A DNA stretch of 64,000 nt, taken from contig NW_027490117.1 of NCBI RefSeq assembly GCF_050948175.1, forward strand, positions 310,001 through 374,000. Reading direction: 5' to 3'. The stretch is from Xylocopa sonorina. Lineage: Eukaryota; Arthropoda; Insecta; Hymenoptera; Apidae. A program made the position numbers and the translations under genes. This document shows, one piece after another, positions 24,157-39,100 of this stretch. Under the pieces are notes generated by a model. The model was not told the origin of the DNA, searched no databases, and was given only the letters and a program-made list of their open reading frames with translations. Each line of letters starts with the position of its first letter. The stretch's first letter is position 1.

Positions 24157-25149
24157 TCATTTGAAGTGTAGACGAGGAATACATAACACTTCGCAAATCA
24201 TATTATATCTTATCATGAAACATAGAAATGAGATGCGATATCGCGTTTTAAGAAGCATTAGAACATTATTGCTACGATAGGTAGACATTTGCAAACGCTA
24301 TTTCCTGTCAAGGAAGTGTCGCATTTACATTCATTTGAAGTGTAGAGGAGGAATACATAACACTTCGCAAATCATATTACATTTTACCATGAAACATAGA
24401 AATGAGATGCGATATCGCGTTTTAAGAAGCATTAGAACTCTATTGCTACGATACCTAGATATCCGCAGACGCTATTTCCTAGCAAGGAAGTGTCGCATTT
24501 ACATTCATTTCAAGTGTAGAGGAGGAATACATAACACTTCGCAAATCATATTACATCTTACCATGAAACATAGAAATGAGTTGCAATATCGCATTTTAAG
24601 AAGCATTACAACGCTATTGCTACGATAGGTAGACATTTGCAAACGCTATTTCCTGGCAAGGAAGTGTCGCATTTACATTCATTTCAAGTGTAGAGGAGGA
24701 ATACATAACACTTCGCAAATCACATTACATCTTACCATGAAACATAGAAATGAGATGCGATATCGCGTTTTAAGAAGCATTAGAAAGCTATTGCTACGAT
24801 ACGTAGACATCTGCAAACGCTACTTTCTTGCAAGGAAGTGTCGCATTTACATTCATTTGAAGTGTAGACGAGGAATACATAACACTTCGCAAATCATATT
24901 ATATCTTACCATGAAACATAGAAATGAGATGCGATATCGCGTTTTAAGAAGCATTAGAAAGCTATTGCTACGATACGTACACATCTACAAACGCCATTTC
25001 CTAGCGAGGTAGTATCGCATTCACATTCATTTGATGTGTAGACGAGGAATACGTAACACTTCGCAATCATGTTATATCTTACCATGAAACATAGAAATGA
25101 GATGCGATATCGCGTTTTAAGAATCATATGAACTCTATTGCTACGATAC

Positions 25150-26950
25150 GTAGACATCTGCAAACGCTATTTCCTTGCAAGGAAGTGTCGCATTTACATT
25201 CATTTGAAGTGTAGACGAGGAATACATAACACTTCGCAAATCATATTATATCTTACCATGAAACATAGAAATGAGATGCGATATCGCGTTTTAAGAATCA
25301 TATGAACTCTATTGCTACGATACGTAGACATCTGCAGTCGTTATTTCCTTGCAAGGAAGTGTCGTATTTACTTTCATTTGAATCGTAGACGAGGAATGCA
25401 TAACACTTCGCAATGAATATTATATCTTATCATGAAACATAGATATGAGATGCAATATCTCGTTTTAAGAAGCATTTGTACTCTATTGCTTCGATACGTA
25501 GACATCTGCAAACGCTATTTCCTTGCAAGGAAGTGTCGCATTTACATTCATTTGAAGTGTAGACGAGGAATACATAACACTTCGCAAATCATATTATATC
25601 TTACCATGAAACATAGAAATGAGATGCGATATCGCGTTTTAAGAAGCATTAGAACACTATCGCTACGATACCTAGACATCTGCAGACGCTATTTCCTAGC
25701 AAGGAAGTGTCGCATTTACATTCATTTGAATCGTAGACGAGGAATGCATAACACTTCGCAATGAATATTATATCTTATCATGAAACATAGGTATGAGATG
25801 CAATATCTCGTTTTAAGATGCATTTGAGTACTATTGCTTCGATACGTAGACATCTGCAAACGCTATTTCCTTGCAAGGAAGTGTCGCATTTACATTCATT
25901 TGAATCGTAGACGAGGAATGCATAACACTTCAACATGAATATTATATCTTATCATGAAACATAGATATGAGATGCAATATCTCGTTTTAAGAAGCATTTG
26001 AACACTATTGCTTCGATACGTAGACATCTGCAAACGCTATTTCCTTGCAAGGAAGTGTCGCATTTACATTCATTTGAAGTGTAGACGAGGAATACATAAC
26101 ACTTCGCAAATCATATTATATCTTACCATGAAACATAGAAATGAGATGCGATATCGCGTTTTAAGAATCATATGAACTCTATTGCTACGATACGTAGACA
26201 TCTGCAGTCGTTATTTCCTTGCAAGGAAGTGTCGTATTTACTTTCATTTGAATCGTAGACGAGGAATGCATAACACTTCGCAATGAATATTATATCTTAT
26301 CATGAAACATAGATATGAGATGCAATATCTCGTTTTAAGAAGCATTTGTACTCTATTGCTTCGATACGTAGACATCTGCAAACGCTATTTCCTTGCAAGG
26401 AAGTGTCGCATTTACATTCATTTGAAGTGTAGACGAGGAATACATAACACTTCGCAAATCATATTATATCTTACCATGAAACATAGAAATGAGATGCGAT
26501 ATCGCGTTTTAAGAAGCATTAGAACACTATCGCTACGATACCTAGACATCTGCAGACGCTATTTCCTAGCAAGGAAGTGTCGCATTTACATTCATTTGAA
26601 TCGTAGACGAGGAATGCATAACACTTCGCAATGAATATTATATCTTATCATGAAACATAGGTATGAGATGCAATATCTCGTTTTAAGATGCATTTGAGTA
26701 CTATTGCTTCGATACGTAGACATCTGCAAACGCTATTTCCTTGCAAGGAAGTGTCGCATTTACATTCATTTGAATCGTAGACGAGGAATGCATAACACTT
26801 CAACATGAATATTATATCTTATCATGAAACATAGATATGAGATGCAATATCTCGTTTTAAGAAGCATTTGAACACTATTGCTTCGATACGTAGACATCTG
26901 CAAACGCTATTTCCTTGCAAGGAAGTGTCGCATTTACATTCATTTGAAGT
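25150..26950 (+). repeat. 870-bp (5-monomer) tandem duplication, about two copies
   Basis: Bases repeat at an offset of exactly 5 x 174. Both copies share the otherwise rare changes 'gtgtcgtatttac' (25360 and 26230) and 'catttgtactctattg' (25475 and 26345). I found no differences between the copies by eye, so this is a very recent unequal exchange. Confidence 0.8.
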
Positions 26951-29499
26951 GTTGACCAGGAATACATAACACTTCGCAAATTATATTATATCTTACCATG
27001 AAACATAGAAATGAGATGCGATATCGCGTTTTAAGAAGCATTAGAATTCTATTGCTACGGTAGGTAGACATCTGCAAACGCTATTCCCTTGCAAGGAAGT
27101 GTCGCATTTACATTCATTTGAAGTGTAGACGAGGAATACATAAAACTTCGCAAATCATATTATATCTTACCATGAAACATAGAAATGAGATGCGATATCG
27201 CGTTTTAAGAAGCATTAGAAAGCTATTGCTACGATACGTAGACATCTACAATCGCTATTTCCTAGCGAGGAAGTATCGCATTCACATTCATTTGAAGTGT
27301 AGACGAGGAATACATAACACTTCGCAAATCATGTTATATCTTACCATGAAACATAGAAATGAGATGCGATATCGCGTTTTAAGAAGCATTAGAAAGCTAT
27401 TGCTACGATACGTAGACATCTGCAAATGCTATTTCCTAGCGAGGAAGTATCGCATTCACATTCATTTGAAGTGTTGACGAGGAATACATAACACTTCACA
27501 AATCATGTTATATCTTACCATGAAACATAGAAATGAGATGCGATATCGCGTTTTAAGAATCATATGAACTCTATTGCTACGATACGTAGACATCTGCAAT
27601 CGTTATTTCCTTGCAAGGAACTGTCGCATTTACTTTCATTTGAATCGAAGACGAGGAATGCATAACACTTCGCAATGAATATTCTATCTTATCATGAAAC
27701 ATAGATATGAGATGCAATATCTCGTTTTAAGAAGCTTCTGAACTCTATTGCTTCGATACGTAGACATCTGCAAACGCTACTTCCTTGCAAGGAAGTGTCG
27801 CATTTACATTCATTTGAAGTGTAGACGAGGAATACATAACACTTCGCAAATTATACTACATCTTACCATGAAACATAGAAATGAGATGCGATATCGCGTT
27901 TTAAGAAGCATTAGAAAGCTATTGCTACGATACGTACACATCTACAAACGCTATTTCCTAGCGAGGTAGTATCGCATTCACATTCATTTGATGTGTAGAC
28001 GAGGAATACATAACACTTCGCAAATCATGTTATATCTTATCATGAAACATAGAAATGAGATGCGATATCGCGTTTTAAGAATCATATGAACTCTATTGCT
28101 ACGATACGTAGACATCTGCAAACGCTATTTCCTAGCGAGGAAGTGTCGCATTCACATTCATTTGAAGTGTAGACGAGGAATACACAACACTTCGCAAATC
28201 ATATTATATCGTACCATGAAACATAGAAATGAGATGCGATATCGCGTTTTAAGAAGCATTAGAACATCATTGCTACGATAGGTAGACATTTGCAAACGCT
28301 ATTTCCTGGCAAGGAAGTGTCGCATTTACATTCATTTGAAGTGTAGAGGAGGAATACATAACACTTCGCAAATCATATTATATCTTACCATGAATCATAG
28401 ACATGAGATGCGATATCGTGTTTTAAGGATCATAAGAACTCTATTGCTACGATACGTAGACATCTGCAAACGCTATTTCCTTGCAAGGAAGTGTCGCATT
28501 TACATTCATTTGAATCGTAGACGAGGAATGCATAACACTTCGCAATGAATATTATATCTTATCATGAAACATAGATATGAGATGCAATATCTCGTTTTAA
28601 GGAGCATTAGAAATCTATTGCTACTATACGTAGACATCTGCAAACGCTATTTCCTAGCGAGGAAGTGTCGCATTCACATTCATTTGAAGTGTAGACGAGG
28701 AATTCATAACACTTCGCAAATCATATTATATCTTACCATGAAGCATAGAAATGAGATGCGATTTCGCGTTTTAAGAAGCATTAGAAAGCTATTGCTACGA
28801 TACGTAGACATCTGCAAAAGCTATTTCCTAGCGAGGAAGTATCGCATTCACATTCATTTGAAGTGTAGACGAGGAATACATAACACTTCGCAAATCATGT
28901 TATATCTTACCATGAAACATAGAAATGAGATGCGATATCGCGTTTTAAGAATCATATGAACTCTGTTGCTACGATACGTAGACATCTGTAAACGCTATTT
29001 CCTTGCAAGGAAGTGTCGCATTTACTTTCATTTGAATCGTAGACGAGGAATGCATAACACTTCGCAAAGAATATTATATCTTACCATGAAACATAGAAAT
29101 GAGATGCGATTTCGCGTTTTAAGTAGCATTAGAAAGCTATTGCTACGATACGTAGACATCTGCAAGCGCTATTTCCTAGCGAGGAAGTATCGCATTCACA
29201 TTCATTTGAAGTGTAGACGAGGAATACATAACACTTCGCAAATCATATTATATCTTACCATGAAACATAGCAATGAGATGCGATATCGCGTTTTAAGAAT
29301 CATAAGAACTCTATTGCTACGATACGCAGACATCTGCAAACGCTATTTCCTAGCGAGGAAGTGTCGCATTCACATTCATTTGAAGTGTAGACGAGAAATA
29401 CACAACACTTCGCAAATCATATTATATCGTACCATGAAACATAGAAATGAGATGCGATATCGCGTTTTAAGAAGCATTAGAATTCTATTGCTACGATAG

Positions 29500-32400
29500 G
29501 TAGACATTTGCAAACGCTAATTCCTGGCAAGGAAGTGTCGCATTTACATTCATTTGAAGTGTAGAGGAGGAATACATAACACTTCGCAAATCATATTACA
29601 TCTTACCATGAAACATAGAAATGAGATGCGATATCGCGTTTTAAGAAGCATTAGAACTCTATTGCTACGATACCTAGATATCTGCAGACGCTATTTCCTG
29701 GCAAGGAAGTGTCGCATTTACATTCATTTCAAGTGTAGAGGGGGAATACATAACACTTCGCAAATCACATTACATCTTACCATGAAACATAGAAATGATA
29801 TGCGATATCGCGTTTTAAGAAGCATTAGGACCCTATTGCTACGATACCTAGACATCTGCAGACGCTATTTCCCAGCAAGGAAGTGTCGCATTTACATTCA
29901 TTTGAAGTGTAGACGAGGAATACATAACACTTCGCGAATCATATTACATCTTACCATGAAACATAGAAATGAGATGCGATATCGCGTTTTAAGAAGCATT
30001 AGAACTCTATTGCTACGATACCTAGACATCTGCAGACACTATTTCCTAGCAAGGAAGTGTCGCATTTACATTCATTTGAAGTGTAGACGAGGAATACATG
30101 ACACTTCGCAAATCATATTATATCTTACCATGAAACATATAAATGAGATGCGATATCGCGTTTTAAGAAGCATTAGAAAGCTATTGCTACGATACGTAGA
30201 CATCTGCTAACGCTATTTCCTAGCGAGGAAGTTTCGCATTCACATTCATTTGAAGTTTTGACGAGGAATTCATAACACTTCGCAAATCATTTATATCTTA
30301 CCATGAAACATAGAAATGAGATGCGATATCGCGTTTTAAGAATCAAATGAACTCTATTGCTACGATACGTAGACATCTGCAAACGCTATTCCCTAGCGAG
30401 GAAGTGTCACATTCACATTCATTTGAAGTGTAGACGAGGAATACACAACACTTCGCAAATCATATTATATCGTACCATGAAACATAGAAATGAGATGCGA
30501 TATCGCGTTTTAAGAATCATATGAACTCTATTGCTACGATACGTAGACATCTGCAATCGTTATTTCCTTGCAAGGAAGTGTCGCATTTACATTCATTTGA
30601 AGTGTAGACGAGGAATACATAACACTTCGCAAATCATATTATATCTTACCATGAAACATAGAAATGAGATGCGATATCGCGTTTTAAGAATCATAAGAAC
30701 TCTATTGCTACGATACGTAGACATCTGCAAACGCTATTTCCTTGCAAGGAAGTGTCGCATTTACATTCATTTGAAACGTAGACGAGGAATGCATAACACT
30801 TCGCCATGAATATTATATCTTATCATGAAACATAGATATGGGATGCAATATTTCGTTTTAAGAGGCATTTGAACACTATTGCTTCGATACGTAGACATCT
30901 GCAAACGCTATTTCCTTGCAAGGAAGTGTCGCATTTACATTCATTTGAAGTGTAGACGAGGAATACACAACACTTCGCAAATCATATTATATCGTACCAT
31001 GAAACATAGAAATGAGATGCGATATCGCGTTTTAAGAATCATATGGACACTATTGCTACGATACGTTGACATCTGCAATCGTTATTTCCTTGCAAGAAAG
31101 TGTCGCATTTACATTCATTTGAAGTGTAGACGAGGAATACACAACACTTCGCAAATCATATTATATCGTACCATGAAACATAGAAATGAGATGCGATATC
31201 GCGTTTTAAGAAGCATTAGAATTCTATTGCTACGATAGGTAGACATTTGCAAACGCTATTTCCTGGCAAGGAAGTGTCGCATTTACATTCATTTGAAGTG
31301 TAGAGGAGGAATACATAACACTTCGCAAATCATATTACATCTTACCATGAAACATAGAAATGAGATGCGATATCGCGTTTTAAGAAGCATTAGAACTCTA
31401 TTGCTACGATACCTAGATATCTGCAGACGCTATTTCCTGGCAAGGAAGTGTCGCATTTACATTCATTTCAAGTGTAGAGGGGGAATACATAACACTTCGC
31501 AAATCATATTACATCTTACCATGAAACATAGAAATGATATGCGATATCGCGTTTTAAGAAGCATTAGGACCCTATTGCTACGATACCTAGACATCTGCAG
31601 ACGCTACTTCCCAGCAAGGAAGTGTCGCATTTACATTCATTTGAAGTGTAGACGAGGAATACATAACACTTCGCGAATCATATTACATCTTACCATGAAA
31701 CATAGAAATGAGATGCGATATCGCGTTTTAAGAAGCATTAGAACTCTATTGCTACGATACCTAGACATCTGCAGACACTATTTCCTAGCAAGGAAGTGTC
31801 GCATTTACATTCATTTGAAGTGTAAACGAGGAATACATGACACTTCGCAAATCATATTATATCTTACCATGAAACATATAAATGAGATGCGATATCGCGT
31901 TTTAAGAAGCATTAGAAAGCTATTGCTACGATACGTAGACATCTGCTAACGCTATCTCCTAGCGAGGAAGTTTCGCATTCACATTCATTTGAAGTTTTGA
32001 CGAGGAATTCATAACACTTCGCAAATTATGTTATATCTTACCATGAAACATAGAAATGAGATGCGATATCGCGTTTTAAGAATTATATGAACTCTATTGC
32101 TTCGATACGTAGACATCTGCAAACGCTATTTCCTTGCAAGGAAGTGTCGCATTTACATTCATTTGAAGTGTAGACGAGGAATACACAACACTTCGCAAAT
32201 CATATTATATCGTACCATGAAACATAGAAATGAGATGCGATATCGCGTTTTAAGAAGCATTAGAATTCTATTGCTACGATAGGTAGACATTTGCAAACGC
32301 TATTTCCTGGCAAGGAAGTGTCGCATTTACATTCATTTGAAGTGTAGACGAGGAATACATCACACTTCGCAAATCATATTATATCTTACCATGAAACATA

Positions 32401-35048
32401 GAAATGAGATGCGATATTGTGTTTTGAGAAGCATTAGAACTCTATCGCTACGATACCTAGACATCTGCAGATGCTATTTCCTAGCAAGGAAGTGTCGCAT
32501 TTACATTCATTTGAAGTGTAGACGAGGAATATATAACACTTCGCAAATCATATTATATCTTACCATGAAACATGGAAATGAGGTGCGATACCGCGTTTTA
32601 AGAAGCATTAGAACTCTATCGCTACGATACCTAGACTTCTGCAGACGCTACTTCCTAGCAAGGAAATGTCGCATTTACATTCATTTGAAGTGTAGACGAG
32701 GAACACAAAACACTTCGCAAATCATATTATATCTTACCATGAAACATAGAAATGAGATGCGATATCGCGTTTTAAGAAGCATTAGAACTCTATTGCTACG
32801 ATACCTAGATATCTGCAGACGCTATTTCCTGGCAAGGAAGTGTCGCATTTACATTCATTTCAAGTGTAGAGGGGGAATACATAACACTTCGCAAATCATA
32901 TTACATCTTACCAGGAAACATAGAAATGATATGCGATATCGCGTTTTAAGAAGCATTAGGACCCTATTGCTACGATACCTAGACATCTGCAGACGCTATT
33001 TCCCAGCAAGGAAGTGTCGCATTTACATTCATTTGAAGTGTAGACGAGGAATACATAACACTTCGCGAATCATATTACATCTTACCATGAAACATAGAAA
33101 TGAGATGCGATATCGCGTTTTAAGAAGCATTAGAACTCTATTGCTACGATACCTAGACATCTGCAGACACTATTTCCTAGCAAGGAAGTGTCGCATTTAC
33201 ATTCATTTGAAGTGTAGACGAGGAATACATGACACTTCGCAAATCATATTATATCTTACCATGAAACATATAAATGAGATGCGATATCGCGTTTTAAGAA
33301 GCATTAGAAAGCTATTGCTACGATACGTAGACATCTGCTAACGCTATTTCCTAGCGAGGAAGTTTCGCATTCACATTCATTTGAAGTTTTGACGAGGAAT
33401 TCATAACACTTCGCAAATTATGTTATATCTTACCATGAAACATAGAAATGAGATGCGATATCGCGTTTTAAGAATTATATGAACTCTATTGCTTCGATAC
33501 GTAGACATCTGCAAACGCTATTTCCTTGCAAGGAAGTGTCGCATTTACATTCATTTGAAGTGTAGACGAGGAATACACAACACTTCGCAAATCATATTAT
33601 ATCGTACCATGAAACATAGAAATGAGATGCGATATCGCGTTTTAAGAAGCATTAGAATTCTATTGCTACGATAGGTAGACATTTGCAAACGCTATTTCCT
33701 GGCAAGGAAGTGTCGCATTTACATTCATTTGAAGTGTAGAGGAGGAATACATAACACTTCGCAAATCATATTATATCTTACCAAGAAACATAGAAATGAG
33801 ATGCGATATCGCGTTTTAAGAAGCATTAGAACTCTATCGCTAAGATACCTAGACATCTGCAGACGCTACTTCCTAGCAAGGAAATGTCGCATTTACATTC
33901 ATTTGAAGTGTAGACGAGGAATACAAAACACTTCGCAAATCATATTATATCTTACCGTGAAACATAGAAATGAGATGCGATATCGCGTTTTAATAAGCAT
34001 TAGAACTCTACAGCTACGATAGGTAGACATCTGCAAACGCTATTTCCTTTCAAGGAAGTGTCGCATTTACATTCATTTGAAGTGTAGACGAGGAATACAT
34101 CACACTTCGCAAATCATATTATATCTTACCATGAAACATAGAAATGAGATGCGATATTGTGTTTTGAGAAGCATTAGAACTCTATCGCTACGATACCTAG
34201 ACATCTGCAGATGCTATTTCCTAGCAAGGAAGTGTCGCATTTACATTCATTTGAAGTGTAGACGAGGAATACATAACACTTCGCAAATCATATTATATCT
34301 TACCATGAAACATGGAAATGAGGTGCGATACCGCGTTTTAAGAAGCATTAGAACTCTATCGCTACGATACCTAGACTTCTGCAGACGCTACTTCCTAGCA
34401 AGGAAATGTCGCATTTACATTCATTTGAAGTGTAGACGAGGAACACAAAACACTTCGCAAATCATATTATATCTTACCATGAAACATAGAAATGAGATGC
34501 GATATCGCGTTTTAAGAAGCATTAGAACTCTATTGCTACGATACCTAGATATCTGCAGACGCTATTTCCTGGCAAGGAAGTGTCGCATTTACATTCATTT
34601 CAAGTGTAGAGGGGGAATACATAACACTTCGCAAATCATATTACATCTTACCATGAAACATAGAAATGATATGCGATATCGCGTTTTAAGAAGCATTAGG
34701 ACCCTATTGCTACGATACCTAGACATCTGCAGACGCTATTTCCCAGCAAGGAAGTGTCGCATTTACATTCATTTGAAGTGTAGACGAGGAATACATAACA
34801 CTTCGCAAATCATATTACATCTTACCATGAAACATAGAAATGAGATGCGATATCGCGTTTTAAGAAGCATTAGAACTCTATTGCTACGATACCTAGACAT
34901 CTGCAGACACTATTTCCTAGCAAGGAAGTGTCGCATTTACATTCATTTGAAGTGTAGACGAGGAATACATGACACTTCGCAAATCATATTATATCTTACC
35001 ATGAAACATATAAATGAGATGCGATATCGCGTTTTAAGAATCATATGA
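29500..35048 (+). repeat. 10-monomer higher-order block with long open frames
   Basis: The local order recurs at 1739 bp (29554 to 31293) and 1740 bp (32337 to 34077), i.e. ten monomers, one relation short by the base lost in the 173-bp monomer near 30290. The block is rich in 'acgatacctagatatctgcagacgc' -type starts, 'ggcaagg' boxes and 'gtagaggagg' or 'gtagaggggg'. These variants remove the usual stops, so the plus frame stays open for up to 334 codons (32337-33341) and 323 codons (34077-35048). The translation is the 58-residue monomer repeated, with no known domain. I do not call it a gene. Confidence 0.75.
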
Positions 35049-36199
35049 ACTCTATTACTGCGATACGTAGACATCTGCAATCGTTATTTCCTTGCAAGGA
35101 AGTGTCGCATTTACATTCATTTGAATCGTAGACGAGGAATGCATAACACTTCGCCATGAATATTATATCTTATCATGAAACATAGATATGAGATGCAATA
35201 TCTCGTTTTAAGAAGCATTTGAACACTATTGCTTCGATACATAGACATCTGCAAACGCTATTTCCTTGCAATGAAGTGTCGCATTTACATTCATTTGAAG
35301 TGTAGACGAGGAATACATAACACTTAGCAAATCATATTATATCTTACCATGAAACGTAGAAATGGGATGCGATATCGCGTTTTAAGAAGCATTAGAAAGC
35401 TATTGCTACGATACGTACACATCTACAAACGCTATTTCCTAGCGAGGTAGTATCGCATTCACATTCATTTGAAGTTTTGACGAGGAATACATAACACTTC
35501 GCAAATCATTTATATCTTACCATGAAACATAGAAATGAGATGCGATATCGCGTTTTAAGAATCAAATGAACTCTATTGCTACGATACGTAGATATCTGCA
35601 AACGCTATTCCCTAGCGAGGAAGTGTCACATTCACATTCATTTGAAGTGTAGACGAGGAATACACAACACTTCGCAAATCATATTATATCGTACCATGAA
35701 ACATAGAAATGAGATGCGATATCGCGTTTTAAGAATCATAAGAACTCTAATGCTACGATACGTAGACATCTGCAAACGCTATTTCCTTGCAGGGAAGTGT
35801 CGCATTTACATTCATTTGAAACGTAGACGAGGAATGCATAACACTTCGCCATGAATATTATATCTTATCATGAAACATAGATATGAGATGCAATTTCTCG
35901 TTTTAAGAGGCATTTGAACACTATTGCTTCGATACGTAGACATCTGCAAACGCTATTTCCTTGCAAGGAAGTGTCGCATTTACATTCATTTGAATCGTAG
36001 ACGAGGAATGCATAACACTTCGCAATGAATATTATATCTTATCATGAAACATAGATATGAGATGCAATATCTCGTTTTAAGGAGCATTGGAAATCTATTG
36101 CTACTATACGTATACATCTGCAAACGCTACTTCGTAGCGAGGAAGTGTCGCATTCGCATTCATTTGAAGTGTAGACGAGGAATTCATAACACTTCGCAA

Positions 36200-39100
36200 A
36201 TCATATTATATCTTACCATGAAGCATTGAAATGAGATGCGATTTCGCGTTTTAAGAAGCATTAGAAAGCTATTGCTACGATACGTAGACATCTGCAAACG
36301 CTATTTCCTAGCGAGGAAGTATCGCATTCACATTCATTTGAAGTGTAGACGAGGAATACATAACACTTCGCAAATCATGTTATATCTTACCATGAAACAT
36401 AGAAATGAGATGCGATATCGCGTTCTAAGGATCATATGAACTCTGTTGCTACGATACGTAGACATCTGTAAACGCTATTTCCTTGCAAGGAAGTGTCGCA
36501 TTTACTTTCATTTGAATCGTAGACGAGGAATGCATAACACTTCGCAAAGAATATTATATCTTACCATGAAACATAGAAATGAGATGCGATTTCGCGTTTT
36601 AAGAAGCATTAGAAAGCTATTGCTACGATACGTAGACATCTGCAAACGCTATTTCCTAGCGAGGAAGTATCGCATTCACATTCATTTGAAGTGTAGACGA
36701 GGAATACATAACACTTCGCAAATCATGTTATATCTTACAATGAAACATAGAAATGAGTTGCGATATCGCGTTTTAAGAATCATATGAACTCTATTGCTAC
36801 GATACGTAGACATCTGCAAACGCTATTTCCTTGGAAGGAAGTGTCGCATTTACATTCATTTGAAGTACAGACGAGGAATACATAACACTTCGCAAATCAT
36901 GTTATATCTTACCACGAAACATAGAAATGAGATGCGATATCGCGTTTTAAGAATCATATGAACTCTATTGCTACGATACGTAGACATCTGCAAACGCTAT
37001 TTCCAAGCGAGGAAGTGTCGCATTTACATTAATTTGAAGTGTAGACGAGGAATAGATAACACTTCGCAAATCATATTATATCTTACCATGAAACATAGAC
37101 ATGAGATGCGATATCGCGTTTTAAGAATCATAAGAACTCTATTGCTACGATACGTAGACATTTGCAAACGCTATTTCCTTGCAAGGAAGTGTCGCATTTA
37201 CATTCAATTGAAGTGCAGACGAGGAATACATGACACTTCGCAAATTATATTATATCTTACCATGAATCATAGACATGAGATGCGATATCGCGTTTTAAGG
37301 ATCATAAGAACTCTATTGCTACGATACGTAGACATCTGCAAACGCTATTTCCTTGCAAGGAAGTGTCGCACTTACATTCATTTGAATCGTAGACGAGGAA
37401 TGCATAACACTTCGCAATGAATATTATATCTTATCATGAAACATAGATATGAGATGCAATATCTCGTTTTAAGAAGCATTAGAAATATATTGCTACGATA
37501 CGTAGACATCTGCAAACGCTATTTCCTAGCGAGGAAGTGTCGCATTCACATTCATTTGAAGTGTAGACGAGGAATACACAACACTTCGCAAATCATATTA
37601 TATCGTACCATGAAACATAGAAATGAGATGCGATATCGCGTTTTAAGAAGCATTAGAATTCTATTGCTACGATAGGTAGACATTTGCAAACGCTATTTCC
37701 TGGCAAGGAAGTGTCGCATTTACATTCATTTGAAGTGTAGAGGAGGAATACATAACACTTCGCAAATCATATTACATCTTACCATGAAACATAGAAATGA
37801 GATGCGATATCGCGTTTTAAGAATCATAAGAACTCTATTGCTACGATACGTAGACATCTGCAAACGCTATTTCCTAGCAAGGAGGTATCGCATTTACATT
37901 AATTTGAAGTGTAGACGAGGAATACATAACACTTCGCAAATCATATTATATCTTACCATGAAACATAGAAATGAGATGCGATATCGCGTTTTAAGGAGCA
38001 TTAGAAATCTATTGCTACTATACGTAGACATCTGCAAACGCTATTTCCTAGCGAGGAAGTGTCGCATTCACATTCATTTGAAGTGTAGACGAGGAATTCA
38101 TAACACTTCGCAAATCATATTATATCTTACCATGAAGCATAGAAATGAGATGCGATTTCGCGTTTTAAGAAGCATTAGAAAGCTATTGCTACGATACGTA
38201 GACATCTGCAAACGCTATTTCCTAGCGAGGAAGTATCGCATTCACATTCATTTGAAGTGTAGACGAGGAATACATAACACTTCGCAAATCATGTTATATC
38301 TTACCATGAAACATAGAAATGAGATGCGATATCGCGTTTTAAGAATCATATGAACTCTGTTGCTACGATACGTAGACATCTGTAAACGCTATTTCCTTGC
38401 AAGGAAGTGTCGCATTTACTTTCATTTGAATCGTAGACGAGGAATGCATAACACTTCGCAAAGAATATTATATCTTACCATGAAACATAGAAATGAGATG
38501 CGATTTCGCGTTTTAAGAAGCATTAGAAAGCTATTGCTACGATACGTAGACATCTGCAAACGCTATTTCCTAGCGAGGAAGTATCGCATTCACATTCATT
38601 TGAAGTGTAGACGAGGAATACATAACACTTCGCAAATCATGTTATATCTTACCATGAAACATAGAAATGAGTTGCGATATCGCGTTTTAAGAATCATATG
38701 AACTCTATTGCTACGATACGTAGACATCTGCAAACGCTATTTCCTTGCAAGGAAGTGTCGCATTTACATTCATTTGAAGTACAGACGAGGAATACATAAC
38801 ACTTCGCAAATCATGTTATATCTTACCAGGAAACATAGAAATGAGATGCGATATCGCGTTTTAAGAATCATATGAACTCTATTGCTACGATACGTAGACA
38901 TCTGCAAACGCTATTTCCTAGCGAGGAAGTGTCGCATTCACATTCATTTGAAGTGTAGACGAGGAATACACAACACTTCGCAAATCATATTATATCGTAC
39001 CATGAAACATAGAAATGAGATGCGATATCGCGTTTTAAGAAGCATTAGAATTCTATTGCTACGATAGGTAGACATTTGCAAACGCTATTTCCTGGCAAGG

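Noticed and set aside
24954..25163. Minus-strand 69-codon frame in the satellite
   Set aside because: It exists only because one A is missing at about 25065 ('cgcaatcatg'), which shifts the antisense frame. Neighbouring monomers lack it.
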